Positions 36,917 to 45,200 of a stretch of DNA of 64,000 nt are shown here, one piece after another (the stretch's first letter is position 1; the number at the start of each line of letters is the position of its first letter). The position numbers and the translations under genes were made by a program. This DNA comes from Pseudomonadota bacterium (GTDB taxonomy: Bacteria > Pseudomonadota > Gammaproteobacteria > Steroidobacterales > Steroidobacteraceae). The DNA is taken from contig JADJXW010000005.1 of NCBI GenBank assembly GCA_016720075.1, positions 231,909 to 295,908 of the forward strand. Reading direction: 5' to 3'. The notes under the pieces are model-generated. The model was given only the letters and a program-made list of their open reading frames with translations. It was not told the DNA's origin and did no database searches.

Positions 36917-39094
36917 TCAACGATGCTTGAGTTCGAAGCAGCGATGGATGCGCGGATTGCCCTGGAAGTCGAATGGCAGCGTTGCCGCCGAGATGTCCGC
37001 TACGCGAAAAGCGCTATGTATGTCGGTATCGAGCGAGAAGCGCTGCGCGTTCGTGGAGAAGATTAGCGTTCCTTCAGGACTGAGCACGCGCATGCAGTGG
37101 CGGATCAGTCCCGCGTGGTCGCGCTGCGTGTCGAGCACGCCCTCCATTCGCGCGGAGTTCGAGAACGTCGGCGGATCCAGGAAAATCAGGTCGAACGCAG
37201 GGCCATCCTGCTGCTCGGTTAGCCAGCGCACCGCGTCAGCCTGCAGCAGTCGGTGCGCGGGCGAAGCCAGGCCATTGAGCTCGAGGTTGGCCGCCGCCCA
37301 ATCCAGGTAGGTGCGCGACATGTCCACGCTGAGCGAGCTTGCGGCGCCGCCGGCCGCGGCATGCACAGTCGCGACGCCCGTGTAACAGAACAGGTTCAGG
37401 AACCGCTGGCCGCGAGCCGCCGCGCCGATTCGCTGCCGCGTCAGCCGATGATCCAGGAACAGGCCGGTGTCGAGGTAATCATCCAGATTCACCCGAACCT
37501 TAAGGCCCGCCTCCTCCACCTGGTGGAATTCCTCGCGGCGGTTCAGTTTCTCGTACTGGCCATCGCTCTGGCGACGCCGCGTGCGCAGGCGGATGTCCGC
37601 CAGCGCGATGCCGGTGACCTCGGGCAGCACCGACAGCGCCTCTTCGCGCCGGCGCTGCGCGGCCTGCGGATCCACCGTGGCGGGCGGGGCGTATTCCTGC
37701 ACATAGAGCCAGCGCCGGCCCTCGTCCGGACCCACGCCGGTGTACAGATCCACGGCCAGCGCGTACTCGGGCATGTCGGCGTCGTACAGGCGCCAGCAGC
37801 CCACCTGCTGCCGACGGGCCGCCTTGCCCAGGTGCTGCAGGTTCTTGCGCACGCGGTTGGCGAACATCTGCGCGCCCGCGGACTGCGCCAGCGCCGTGTC
37901 ATTGATGACCACGCCGCTGGCCGCGCGACGCACCTTGCGCTCGCCCGGCGCGAACCGCAGCAGCCGGCACTCCAGCGCGCCATTCCATACCGTGTGCACG
38001 CGCGAAGCCTCGCAGCCGATGAGCTGCCCGAGCTTCGGCTCGCCGGTGAGCACGATGCCATGCCACGCGGCGAAGGGCCCGCGCAGCGCCTCGCCGATCG
38101 CGCGGTGCGCGGCGGCCGCGTCCTCTTCGCCCTCGATGCGAAGCCCGTAGGGAGGATTCACGCACAGCAGGCCCGGCGGCGCATCGGCGGCCGCCTTGCG
38201 CGGCGCGAGCGTGGCGATGTCGCAATGCTCGAAGGCGAGGTCACGGCCCACGCCGGCGCGGCGCGCGTTGGCCTGCGCGGTGGCAATGGCCGCGCGATTG
38301 CGGTCGGCGCCGCGGATGATCACGGGCAGCTGCTGCTTCATGCGGGCCTTCGCGGCCGACACCAGCTCTTCCCACAGCGCCGCATCGTGGCCGCGCCAGC
38401 CCTGGAATCCCCAGAAATCACGCTGCAGCCCGGGCGCGGCGTCCAGCGCCATCCAGGCTGCCTCGATGACGAAGGTGCCCGAGCCGCACATGGGATCGAG
38501 GAATTCACCGCCGGCCGCCGCGATGGCCGGCCAGCCAGCGCGCACCAGGATGCCTGCGGCGAGGTTCTCGCGCAGCGGCGCCTCGCCACCGGCCAGCCGG
38601 TAGCCGCGACGACTCAGCGCATCGCCGGCCAGGTCGATCGAAAGGCTCACCACGCCGCGCTGCGCATGCGCGTACACGGCCACGTCGGGGCGCTGCGTTT
38701 CGATCGACGGACGCAGCTTGGTGGTATCGCGCAGCTGGTCGCAGATGGCGTCCTTCAGTTTCAGCGCGCCGAAATGCGTGTTGGTGATGGCCGGATGCTT
38801 GCCGGTGAACTCGCAGGCCAGCGTGCCATTCGGATCCATGTGCTCGCGCCAGTCGACGCCGCGCGCAAGCTGGTAGAACTCATCCGTGGTGGCCACCGGG
38901 CCGCTGGCAACCTCCAGCAGCACGCGACTGGCCATGCGCGATTCCAGCAGCACGTTGTAGCCGGTGCGAAGCGATCCTTCGAACTGCACGCCTCCCACCT
39001 GGTCGCGCACGTTCTGCCCGCCCAGCGCGGTGACCTCCGCGGCCAGCAGGTCCGAAAAGCCACGCGGGACGGTGGCAACGAAGCGCAGGTTCAA
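36917..39094 (-). CDS. rlmL: Bifunctional 23S rRNA methyltransferase RlmKL
   Basis: Predicted 725 residues. The N-terminal half is RlmL-like (m2G2445): a THUMP domain at about 45-155 and the methyltransferase motif LDPMCGSGTFVIEAAWMALD near 205, with NPPYG. The C-terminal half is RlmK-like (m7G2069): RFLNLFCYTGVATVHAAAGG near 565 and DLIFLDPPTFSNSARM near 641. Both domains are fused in the usual gammaproteobacterial way. It begins inside the end of puuC with a four-base overlap, so it may be read from the puuC transcript. Confidence 0.95.
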   Translation of the reverse strand: MNLRFVATVPRGFSDLLAAEVTALGGQNVRDQVGGVQFEGSLRTGYNVLLESRMASRVLLEVASGPVATTDEFYQLARGVDWREHMDPNGTLACEFTGKHPAITNTHFGALKLKDAICDQLRDTTKLRPSIETQRPDVAVYAHAQRGVVSLSIDLAGDALSRRGYRLAGGEAPLRENLAAGILVRAGWPAIAAAGGEFLDPMCGSGTFVIEAAWMALDAAPGLQRDFWGFQGWRGHDAALWEELVSAAKARMKQQLPVIIRGADRNRAAIATAQANARRAGVGRDLAFEHCDIATLAPRKAAADAPPGLLCVNPPYGLRIEGEEDAAAAHRAIGEALRGPFAAWHGIVLTGEPKLGQLIGCEASRVHTVWNGALECRLLRFAPGERKVRRAASGVVINDTALAQSAGAQMFANRVRKNLQHLGKAARRQQVGCWRLYDADMPEYALAVDLYTGVGPDEGRRWLYVQEYAPPATVDPQAAQRRREEALSVLPEVTGIALADIRLRTRRRQSDGQYEKLNRREEFHQVEEAGLKVRVNLDDYLDTGLFLDHRLTRQRIGAAARGQRFLNLFCYTGVATVHAAAGGAASSLSVDMSRTYLDWAAANLELNGLASPAHRLLQADAVRWLTEQQDGPAFDLIFLDPPTFSNSARMEGVLDTQRDHAGLIRHCMRVLSPEGTLIFSTNAQRFSLDTDIHSAFRVADISAATLPFDFQGNPRIHRCFELKHR

Positions 39095-40587
39095 GACAGC
39101 GCTATCCAGGTGGTCTTCAGTTCGGTGAACTTGTCGAAGGCATGCAGCGATTTGTCGCGACCCATGCCCGACTGCCGGAAGCCGCCGAAGGGCACCGTGA
39201 TGTCATCGGCGTCGTAGCAGTTCACGTACACCATGCCGGCGCGGATGGCGCGGGCCATGCGATGCGCCGTGGACAGGTCCCGCGTCCACACCGCGGCCGC
39301 AAGCCCGTACTGCGTATCGTTGGCGATGGCGATCGCCTCGGCCTCGTCGCGGAACGTGATCGTGGACAGCACCGGGCCGAATATCTCCTCGCGCGCGATG
39401 CGCATCGAGGGCTTCACGCCGTCGAAGACAGTGGGCTCGATGAAGCACCCGCCGCTGTCGCCGCGCGCGCGCTGTCCACCCAGCGCCAGGCGGGCGCCAT
39501 CGGCCTTTCCCGCCTCGATGTAGCCCAGCACGCGCTGCATCTGCTGCGCATCGACAATGGCGCCCAGCTTCGTCGCCTCGTCGAGCGGATCGCCCGGCGC
39601 CAGTTCCCGCGCCACCTTCGCCACTTCCTCGAGCAGCGCGTCCTTCAGGCTCTCGTGCACCACGAAGCGCGAGCCGGCCGAGCACATCTCGCCCTGGTTG
39701 AAGAAGATGGCATAGGCGGCCGCGCGCGCCGCGCGTTCGACATCGCGGTAATCAGCCATGACGATGTTGGGTGACTTGCCGCCGCACTCCAGCGACACGC
39801 GTTTGAGATTCGACTGCGCTGCGTAGCCCATGATGAGCTTGCCGGTGGCCGTGGAGCCGGTGAAGCCGATGCCATCCACATCCATGTGCTCGGCCAGCGC
39901 CTTGCCGGCCGTGTGGCCAAAGCCGGGCACCACGTTGAACACGCCCGGCGGCAGGCCCGCCTCGACGGCAAGCTCCGCCATCGCGAGCGCCGTCAGCGGC
40001 GATTTCTCCGAGGGCTTGAGCACCAGCGAGTTGCCGGCCGCCAGCACCGGTGCGATCTTCCACGCCGCCATGATCATCGGGAAGTTCCACGGCACCACCG
40101 CGCCGACCACGCCCAGCGGCTCGCGCCTCACCAGCGCCAGCGAGTTCGGCCCCGTGGGCGCCACCTCGTCGTAGATCTTGTCGATGGCCTCGGCGTACCA
40201 CTGGATGCAGTTGGCGCTCGAGGGCACATCGACCGCGAGGCTGTCGCCAATGGGCTTGCCCATGTCGAGCGTTTCGGTGAGGGCCAGCTCCTCGCGATGC
40301 GCGCGCAGCAGATCGGCGAAGCGCAGCAGCACTTGCTTGCGCTCGCGCGGCGCGCGGCGCGACCAGTCGCCACGCTCGAAGGCGGCGCGACTGCTGGCCA
40401 CTGCGAGGTCCACATCAGCGGCATCCCCGGCAGCAACCTTCGCGATCACGCGCCCGTCGATGGGACTGATGCAGTCGAAGGTGGCGCCCGAGGCCGCGGG
40501 GCGAAAGCGCCCCTCGATGAACACGCCACTGCGCGGCGCAAGCGTGGCGGCACGGGCATGCCAGTCGGTCTTCACGGTCGTATTCAC
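39091..40587 (-). CDS. puuC: Gamma-glutamyl-gamma-aminobutyraldehyde dehydrogenase
   Basis: Predicted 498 residues from a GTG at 40587, chosen because GGGAG lies six bases upstream; an ATG at 40620 is also in frame. It oxidises gamma-glutamyl-gamma-aminobutyraldehyde with NAD(P)+, the third Puu step. ALDH motifs are VVPWNFPMIMAAWKIAPVLA, GFTGSTATGKLI, the catalytic glutamate in SLECGGKSPNIV, the nucleophile in FFNQGEMCSAGSR, and EEIFGPV. It lies 37 bases downstream of the repressor gene. Confidence 0.93.
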   Translation of the reverse strand: MNTTVKTDWHARAATLAPRSGVFIEGRFRPAASGATFDCISPIDGRVIAKVAAGDAADVDLAVASSRAAFERGDWSRRAPRERKQVLLRFADLLRAHREELALTETLDMGKPIGDSLAVDVPSSANCIQWYAEAIDKIYDEVAPTGPNSLALVRREPLGVVGAVVPWNFPMIMAAWKIAPVLAAGNSLVLKPSEKSPLTALAMAELAVEAGLPPGVFNVVPGFGHTAGKALAEHMDVDGIGFTGSTATGKLIMGYAAQSNLKRVSLECGGKSPNIVMADYRDVERAARAAAYAIFFNQGEMCSAGSRFVVHESLKDALLEEVAKVARELAPGDPLDEATKLGAIVDAQQMQRVLGYIEAGKADGARLALGGQRARGDSGGCFIEPTVFDGVKPSMRIAREEIFGPVLSTITFRDEAEAIAIANDTQYGLAAAVWTRDLSTAHRMARAIRAGMVYVNCYDADDITVPFGGFRQSGMGRDKSLHAFDKFTELKTTWIALS

Positions 40588-40624
40588 AGGTGTCTCCCAC
40601 GGCGCCAGCGCGCCGTGCATTGAA

Positions 40625-41176
40625 TCAGAAACTGGGGGGCGTGCTGCTGCTCACGATCTCGCACACTTCGCGACCCGGGTTGCGGAAGCGATGCGGCAGG
40701 TTGCTGGCGAAGTAGTAGGCCTCGCCGGGACCCAGCACCCGCGTCTCGTTGCCCACCGTCACCTCGATGCGGCCGCGGACCACCACGCCGCCCTCCTCGC
40801 CCTTGTGCGCCAGCATCTCCTCGCCGGTGCCGGCGCCGGGTTCGTAGCGCTCATGCAGCAGCGTCATCTGCCGGCCCACGCGCGTGGCGGCCACCAGCTT
40901 CAGCGACACCTCTTCATTGCCGATCTCCACCATCTCGTCGGCGGCATAGAAGGCCGGCGTGCGCTGGTTGAAATCGCCGGTGAAGAACTCGGCCAGCGAC
41001 ATGGGAATGCCGTCCAGCAGTTTCTTCAGCGAACTGACCGAGGGGGAAACCCGGTTCATCTCCACCAGCGAGATCAGCCCATTGGTGACCCCGGCCCGGC
41101 GGGCCAACTCGCGCTGGGAAAGCCCGTGCATCTGGCGGATGGCGCGCAGCCGCGCGCCGACATCAAGGACGCTCAT
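40625..41176 (-). CDS. puuR: PuuR-type repressor (HTH-cupin)
   Basis: Predicted 183 residues. A Cro/CI-type helix-turn-helix lies at about 7-61 (IRQMHGLSQRELARRAGVTN, GLISLVEMNR) and a cupin sensor domain at about 105-175 (GEEGGVVVRGRIEVTVG, YYFASNLPHRFRNPG). This is the architecture of PuuR, which represses putrescine catabolic genes until putrescine binds. The start at 41176 lies three bases from a candidate operator, suggesting autorepression. The gene precedes puuC on the same strand and is divergent from the omega-transaminase gene. Confidence 0.88.
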   Translation of the reverse strand: MSVLDVGARLRAIRQMHGLSQRELARRAGVTNGLISLVEMNRVSPSVSSLKKLLDGIPMSLAEFFTGDFNQRTPAFYAADEMVEIGNEEVSLKLVAATRVGRQMTLLHERYEPGAGTGEEMLAHKGEEGGVVVRGRIEVTVGNETRVLGPGEAYYFASNLPHRFRNPGREVCEIVSSSTPPSF

Positions 41177-41178
41177 GG

Positions 41179-41196
41179 TGTCTAGTATGTTCGACA
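41179..41196 (-). promoter_or_regulatory. Candidate PuuR operator between puuR and the transaminase gene
   Basis: On the + strand the site reads TGTCTAGTATGTTCGACA, 15 of 18 identical to the site before puuD at 30197-30214. It begins three bases upstream of the puuR start codon. A TTGACA hexamer occurs further upstream on the - strand (about 41234-41239), but no good -10 is seen at standard spacing. Confidence 0.55.
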
Positions 41197-41278
41197 AACC
41201 CTCGTTATTTGTGTATGTGTCGCCGGAACTGTCAACTTTTCTTATCATCCCGCCCTGACTTATGCCCCTGGAGCCGCC

Positions 41279-42625
41279 ATGAACGCCCGTCCCCAAGATT
41301 TTGCCGCCCGCGCCCTGACCCGCGAGGAGCTGGAAGCGCACTGGATGCCCTTCACGGCGAACCGGCACTTCAAGAACAAGCCCCGCATCCTGTCCCATGC
41401 CAAGGGCGTTCATTACTGGACAGCCGACGGTCGCCAGATCCTGGACGGCGTCGCGGGCCTGTGGTGCGTGAACGCCGGCCACGGCCGCAAGGAAATCAGC
41501 CAGGCCGTGGCGGCCTCGCTGGAGCAGATGGATTTCGCGCCGCCCTTCCAGATGGGCCATCCGCAGGCCTTTGACCTCGCCAACAAGGTCAAGCAGATCG
41601 CCCCGGCGGGCCTGGACCATGTGTTCTTCGTGAACTCGGGTTCCGAGTCGGTGGATACCGCGCTGAAGATCGCGCTGCAGTACCAGCGCCTGAAGGGCGA
41701 GGCCTCGCGCACGCGCCTGATCGGCCGCGAGCGTGGCTATCACGGCGTGAACCTGGGTGGCACCTCGCTCGGCGGCATGGTCGCGAACCGCAAGGCCTGG
41801 GGCCCGGCGATGGTCCCCGGCGTGGATCACCTGCCCCACACGCACAACCTGGCGAAGAATGCGTATTCGAAGGGCCAGCCCGAGCACGGCGCGGAGCTCG
41901 CCAATGAGCTGGAGCGCCTGGTGGGACTGCACGACGCGTCCAGCATCGCCGCGGTCATCGTCGAGCCCATCGCGGGCTCCACCGGCGTGCTGGTGCCGCC
42001 GAAGGGTTACCTGCAGAAACTGCGCGAGCTGTGCACCAAGCACGGCATCCTGCTGATATTCGACGAGGTCATCACTGGCTTCGGTCGCACCGGTTCGGCC
42101 TTCGCTGCGCAGGAATTCGGCGTGACGCCGGACATCATCACCTGCGCCAAGGGCCTCACCAACGGCTCGGTGCCGATGGGCGCGGTCATCGTGAAGAAGG
42201 AAATCTACGATGCCTTCATGACCGGCCCTGAAGGAGCCATCGAGCTGTTCCACGGCTACACGTATTCCTGCCATCCCACGGCCTGCGCCGCGGGCCTGGC
42301 CACGCTCGAGATCTACGAGAAGGAAGGCCTGTTCCAGCGCGTGAAGGACATCGCGCCGTACTGGGAGAACGCCGTGCACAGCCTGAAGGGCCTGCCGGGC
42401 GTCGTCGACATCCGCAACTACGGCCTGGTGGCCGCCATCGAGTACGAGCCGATCGCGGGCGCACCGGGCAAGCGCGGCTTCGACACCTTCCTGAAGGCCT
42501 TCGATGAGGGCATCCTGGTGCGCGCGGCCGGTGACATCACCGCGATGTCGCCGCCGCTCATCATCGAGAAGAACCAGATCGACCAGCTCATCGAGACGAT
42601 GGGCAAGGTGCTCAAGGCCCAGTAA
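41279..42625 (+). CDS. bauA: Omega-amino acid--pyruvate aminotransferase (beta-alanine transaminase)
   Basis: Predicted 448 residues, class III PLP enzyme. Typical segments are LEAHWMPFTANRHFKNKPRI at the start, VNSGSESVDTALKIALQYQR, and EPIAGSTGVLVPPKGYL. DEVITGFGRTGSAFAAQEFG and the PLP lysine in CAKGLTNGSVPMGAV follow. It moves the amino group of beta-alanine, GABA-like omega-amino acids or amines to pyruvate. This fits the degradation of polyamine-derived products. CTGGAG precedes the ATG. It is divergent from puuR, so the operator between them may control both. Confidence 0.93.
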   Translation: MNARPQDFAARALTREELEAHWMPFTANRHFKNKPRILSHAKGVHYWTADGRQILDGVAGLWCVNAGHGRKEISQAVAASLEQMDFAPPFQMGHPQAFDLANKVKQIAPAGLDHVFFVNSGSESVDTALKIALQYQRLKGEASRTRLIGRERGYHGVNLGGTSLGGMVANRKAWGPAMVPGVDHLPHTHNLAKNAYSKGQPEHGAELANELERLVGLHDASSIAAVIVEPIAGSTGVLVPPKGYLQKLRELCTKHGILLIFDEVITGFGRTGSAFAAQEFGVTPDIITCAKGLTNGSVPMGAVIVKKEIYDAFMTGPEGAIELFHGYTYSCHPTACAAGLATLEIYEKEGLFQRVKDIAPYWENAVHSLKGLPGVVDIRNYGLVAAIEYEPIAGAPGKRGFDTFLKAFDEGILVRAAGDITAMSPPLIIEKNQIDQLIETMGKVLKAQ

Positions 42626-42630
42626 AAGAA

Positions 42631-42654
42631 AAAGGCCCGGGAAACCGGGCCTTT
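42631..42654. terminator. Bidirectional intrinsic terminator
   Basis: AAAGGCCCGG and CCGGGCCTTT form a ten-base-pair stem with a GAAA loop, six bases after the transaminase stop. The other strand runs into TTTTTCTTTT after the stem, so it can also end transcription of the porin gene coming from the right. Confidence 0.85.
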
Positions 42655-42668
42655 CTCATTGGCGGATC

Positions 42669-42690
42669 GGTCCGCCGCGAACGGCGGACC
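42669..42690. repeat. Perfect hairpin between the terminator and the porin gene
   Basis: GGTCCGCCG pairs with CGGCGGACC around a four-base loop (CGAA). No T-run follows on either strand. It lies 16 bases after the porin stop and probably adds to the adjacent terminator or protects the 3' end of the porin message. Confidence 0.55.
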
Positions 42691-42706
42691 CTTCCTTGCG
42701 ACGGAC

Positions 42707-43381
42707 TTACTCCGAAGCCCAGGGCAGCGTGGTGGTCACGCTGAAGATGAACTGGTTGCGGCTCTTCAGCGCGCCGGAACCATCGACCCACTTGGCGGCC
42801 AGGTTGAAGTTGCCGAGGGCATAGCCCACGCCCAGTGCGTAGTCGGTGTCCTTCAGCGGGCCGGACCAGGAAGCGTCACCGAACGTGTAGCCCACGTGTC
42901 CCAGCAGCGAGAAGTTCTGGGGCAGCGGGATGGTGGCATTGCCTTCCACGTACCAGCCGCTCGAGCTGGAGCTCGCGATGTTCGGCGAGTACCACAGCTT
43001 GCCCGCAAACCAGCCCTTGCTGAGACCCGCATACAGCTCGACGGTGTCCAGCACGCCAGCCTTCGGATAGGCGTAGTAGACGATACCCACGTCATAGCCG
43101 AAGGTCTCGGCCGCATCGCCACCGGCGAAGCCGACAAACGCATCGACCTCGACATCCGGCTTGCCGGGTCCGAAATCCACGTTGCTGCCCCACAGGCCGG
43201 CATAGAAGCCGCTGTCGTGGGCGTAGTTCAGGCCGAGCTGCAGGGCCGGGTCTTCGAGGGTCTGCGTGACGCCACGGAAGTCATAGTCCGACACGAGGGT
43301 CGGGGCGACCGTGAAATCGGCATACGCCGAACCGGCCGTGGCCAGCAGGGCTCCCGCCATCGCAATACGTGACTTGATCAT
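42707..43381 (-). CDS. Small outer-membrane porin-like protein (TorF/TIGR02001 type)
   Basis: Predicted 224 residues from the ATG at 43381, with AAGGAGA eight bases upstream. The signal peptide MIKSRIAMAGALLATAGSAY ends at YADF. The mature protein is made of alternating amphipathic strands with the typical start FTVAPTLVSDYDFRGVTQTL and repeats such as GYDVGIVYYAYPKAG and GLSKGWFAGKLWYSPN. This matches the putative porin family TIGR02001 (TorF). It should form an outer-membrane barrel. Substrate unknown. Confidence 0.82.
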   Translation of the reverse strand: MIKSRIAMAGALLATAGSAYADFTVAPTLVSDYDFRGVTQTLEDPALQLGLNYAHDSGFYAGLWGSNVDFGPGKPDVEVDAFVGFAGGDAAETFGYDVGIVYYAYPKAGVLDTVELYAGLSKGWFAGKLWYSPNIASSSSSGWYVEGNATIPLPQNFSLLGHVGYTFGDASWSGPLKDTDYALGVGYALGNFNLAAKWVDGSGALKSRNQFIFSVTTTLPWASE

Positions 43382-43738
43382 TAAGCATGTCTCCTTGGAA
43401 AACGCAGTTGTTGTATCTGAGCCTACGCCTGAGCGTTGCAAGCATCGTACCAGTCGCCATTTTACAGTGCGATTAACATTGTCCAGACAGTTACCGCAAT
43501 GCGACACACTTCTCTCGAAATTTGCTTATTGGTTACTACAGATTGATTTTCCAATCATTTTCCAGGACTCCTCACGTGGTCTGTGAGGTTGAGATTCTCG
43601 CAAGGAAAGTGCGGTCGGGCCTGAGTGGGGACACTGAGGTGACGGAAATTTGATGTTGCATCACCGCAACATCTACAGGATGCACCATTTCGGCCCTGCC
43701 ATTTCAGCAGGCCGCACCATTCTAGCGCAGAAGATGAC
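43382..43738. other. Intergenic region upstream of the porin gene, relatively AT-rich
   Basis: A 357-base stretch without a supported gene. The part near 43450-43570 is clearly less GC-rich than the rest and probably carries the porin promoter. GATGTTGC at 43652-43659 and GCAACATC at 43666-43673 form a perfect eight-base inverted repeat with a six-base spacer; without a T-run it is more likely a protein site or mRNA hairpin than a terminator for the efflux gene at 43739. Confidence 0.6.
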
Positions 43739-45142
43739 TCAGCGCGGCAGTTGGGCCGCTGACCAGTCCCCGAGCGACAGCGCCAGCGCGGAACGCGCCC
43801 GCCAATAATCACGCAGCAGGCCCGCCTGCTCCTCCTGCGTGGTGAGCATCGTCAGTCGCAGCCCCAACCGCTCCGGATCATCCGGATTGCCCGAGGTGCC
43901 CAGCCCCACGGCCATGGCCTGCTGGTTGGGAATGATCGAACCGTCGTAGTTCTCGAGCAGCGAGCGCGTCAGGCGCATCTCCTGCTCGTGCGTGCGGATG
44001 TCGGCGCGCGCGCTGCCGCGGACCGACTCGAGGTTGCGCAGCGCCGAGCGCAGCTCGGCGTCGGCCGCCAGCAGCTGCGCCTGGCGCTGGTCGAACAGCG
44101 GGATCTCCACCACCGCATTCGGGCCGCTGAAAGCAGTGCCACCGATGGCCTTGTCGCGGAACACGCCCAGGTCGAGCTGGTTCAGCCAGCGAAAGCGCCG
44201 CTGCATGGCGAGGATGGCAAGCCGCGTGTCGACGGCGCGCGCGGCGGCGATCACGTCGAAGCGCTTTTCCAGGCCCGCCTCTTCGAGCGCGCGTGTGTCG
44301 AAATCCGCCGCCGGCAATGGGGGCAGTTCGCCGGCGATGCGCCAGTCATCGCGCCAGCCGCCCACGCCCAGCAGCAGCGCCAGCTTCTGTCGGGCGGTGG
44401 CCGAATCGACGCCGGCGCGCAGCACCAGGTTGCGATACCGGAACAGGCCCGCGCGCTGCTGGGCCAGCTGCGCGGCGCGCGTGGCGGTCACCGCGGCGCT
44501 CGCGTCGGGATTGCGCGCGTGGGCGGCGGCAAGGTTGTCGAGCGCGGTCTGCACGATGGCCTGCGAACGGCCGCGCAGTTCCTCGATGCGCAGTGCCGCG
44601 TTGTATTCGAGCCAGGCCTGCGCGACACGCGCGCCAAACTGGGTGACGCGATTGGCCGCCTCGACGCGCGCGCGCGCCAGGTCGCGGCGCGCGATGCGCC
44701 GCCGATCCGGCATGTTCAGCAGGTTGATGACGTTCTGCAGCACGCCCACGGTGACGTTGCGCCCCGGGTAGAACGCCGACAGGCTGCCGCCTGGCTCGCG
44801 AATACCGACAATGGCCACCGGATTCGGCGGCGTGGCCGCGGCCACGTACTGGCTGCGGGAGATCTCGAGCTGCTCGAAATACACCTGCAGGTCGGGATTG
44901 AGCAGGAAGGCCACTGACACGGACTCTTCCAGCGTGAGCCCATCGGCCAGCAGCGCATCAGCGGCGGTGCGGGCCTTCGCATCGGCGGCGGCATCACGCC
45001 GCCAGGTGAGCGACGCCGGTGTCTGCGAGGCAACGAGCCCCGTCATCGCCGCGGCATTGTCGCGCGAGGACGGCAGCGCGCAGCCGGCCAGCAGAACAGC
45101 CGCGGCAGGCAGGACGAGCCAAGTTGTCCGGTACCTATGCAT
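43739..45142 (-). CDS. TolC-family outer-membrane efflux lipoprotein
   Basis: Predicted 467 residues with a lipoprotein signal (LVLPAAAVLLAGCALPSSRD). The body is the repeated long-helix pattern of TolC/NodT-type channels, for example LTLEESVSVAFLLNPDLQVY and GRNVTVGVLQNVINLL. A second repeat includes GPNAVVEIPLFDQRQAQLLA. No membrane pump or adaptor gene is adjacent, but the ABC exporter at 48-52.7 kb lacks an outer-membrane partner and could use it. No ribosome-binding site is seen, and a TATAGT hexamer lies only eight bases before the ATG, so the message may be nearly leaderless. Confidence 0.85.
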   Translation of the reverse strand: MHRYRTTWLVLPAAAVLLAGCALPSSRDNAAAMTGLVASQTPASLTWRRDAAADAKARTAADALLADGLTLEESVSVAFLLNPDLQVYFEQLEISRSQYVAAATPPNPVAIVGIREPGGSLSAFYPGRNVTVGVLQNVINLLNMPDRRRIARRDLARARVEAANRVTQFGARVAQAWLEYNAALRIEELRGRSQAIVQTALDNLAAAHARNPDASAAVTATRAAQLAQQRAGLFRYRNLVLRAGVDSATARQKLALLLGVGGWRDDWRIAGELPPLPAADFDTRALEEAGLEKRFDVIAAARAVDTRLAILAMQRRFRWLNQLDLGVFRDKAIGGTAFSGPNAVVEIPLFDQRQAQLLAADAELRSALRNLESVRGSARADIRTHEQEMRLTRSLLENYDGSIIPNQQAMAVGLGTSGNPDDPERLGLRLTMLTTQEEQAGLLRDYWRARSALALSLGDWSAAQLPR

Positions 45143-45149
45143 CGACGGC

Positions 45150-45161
45150 CACTATATAGTG
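45150..45161. promoter_or_regulatory. Perfect 12-bp palindrome in a divergent promoter region
   Basis: CACTATATAGTG lies between the starts of the TolC-type gene (45142, leftward) and fghA (45201, rightward). Each strand offers a TATAGT -10-like hexamer. It could be two face-to-face -10 elements, an operator, or both. No clear -35 was found. Confidence 0.4.
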
Positions 45162-45200
45162 CGCCGACTTTACCGACCATCCACGCGGGAGCCATACAGG

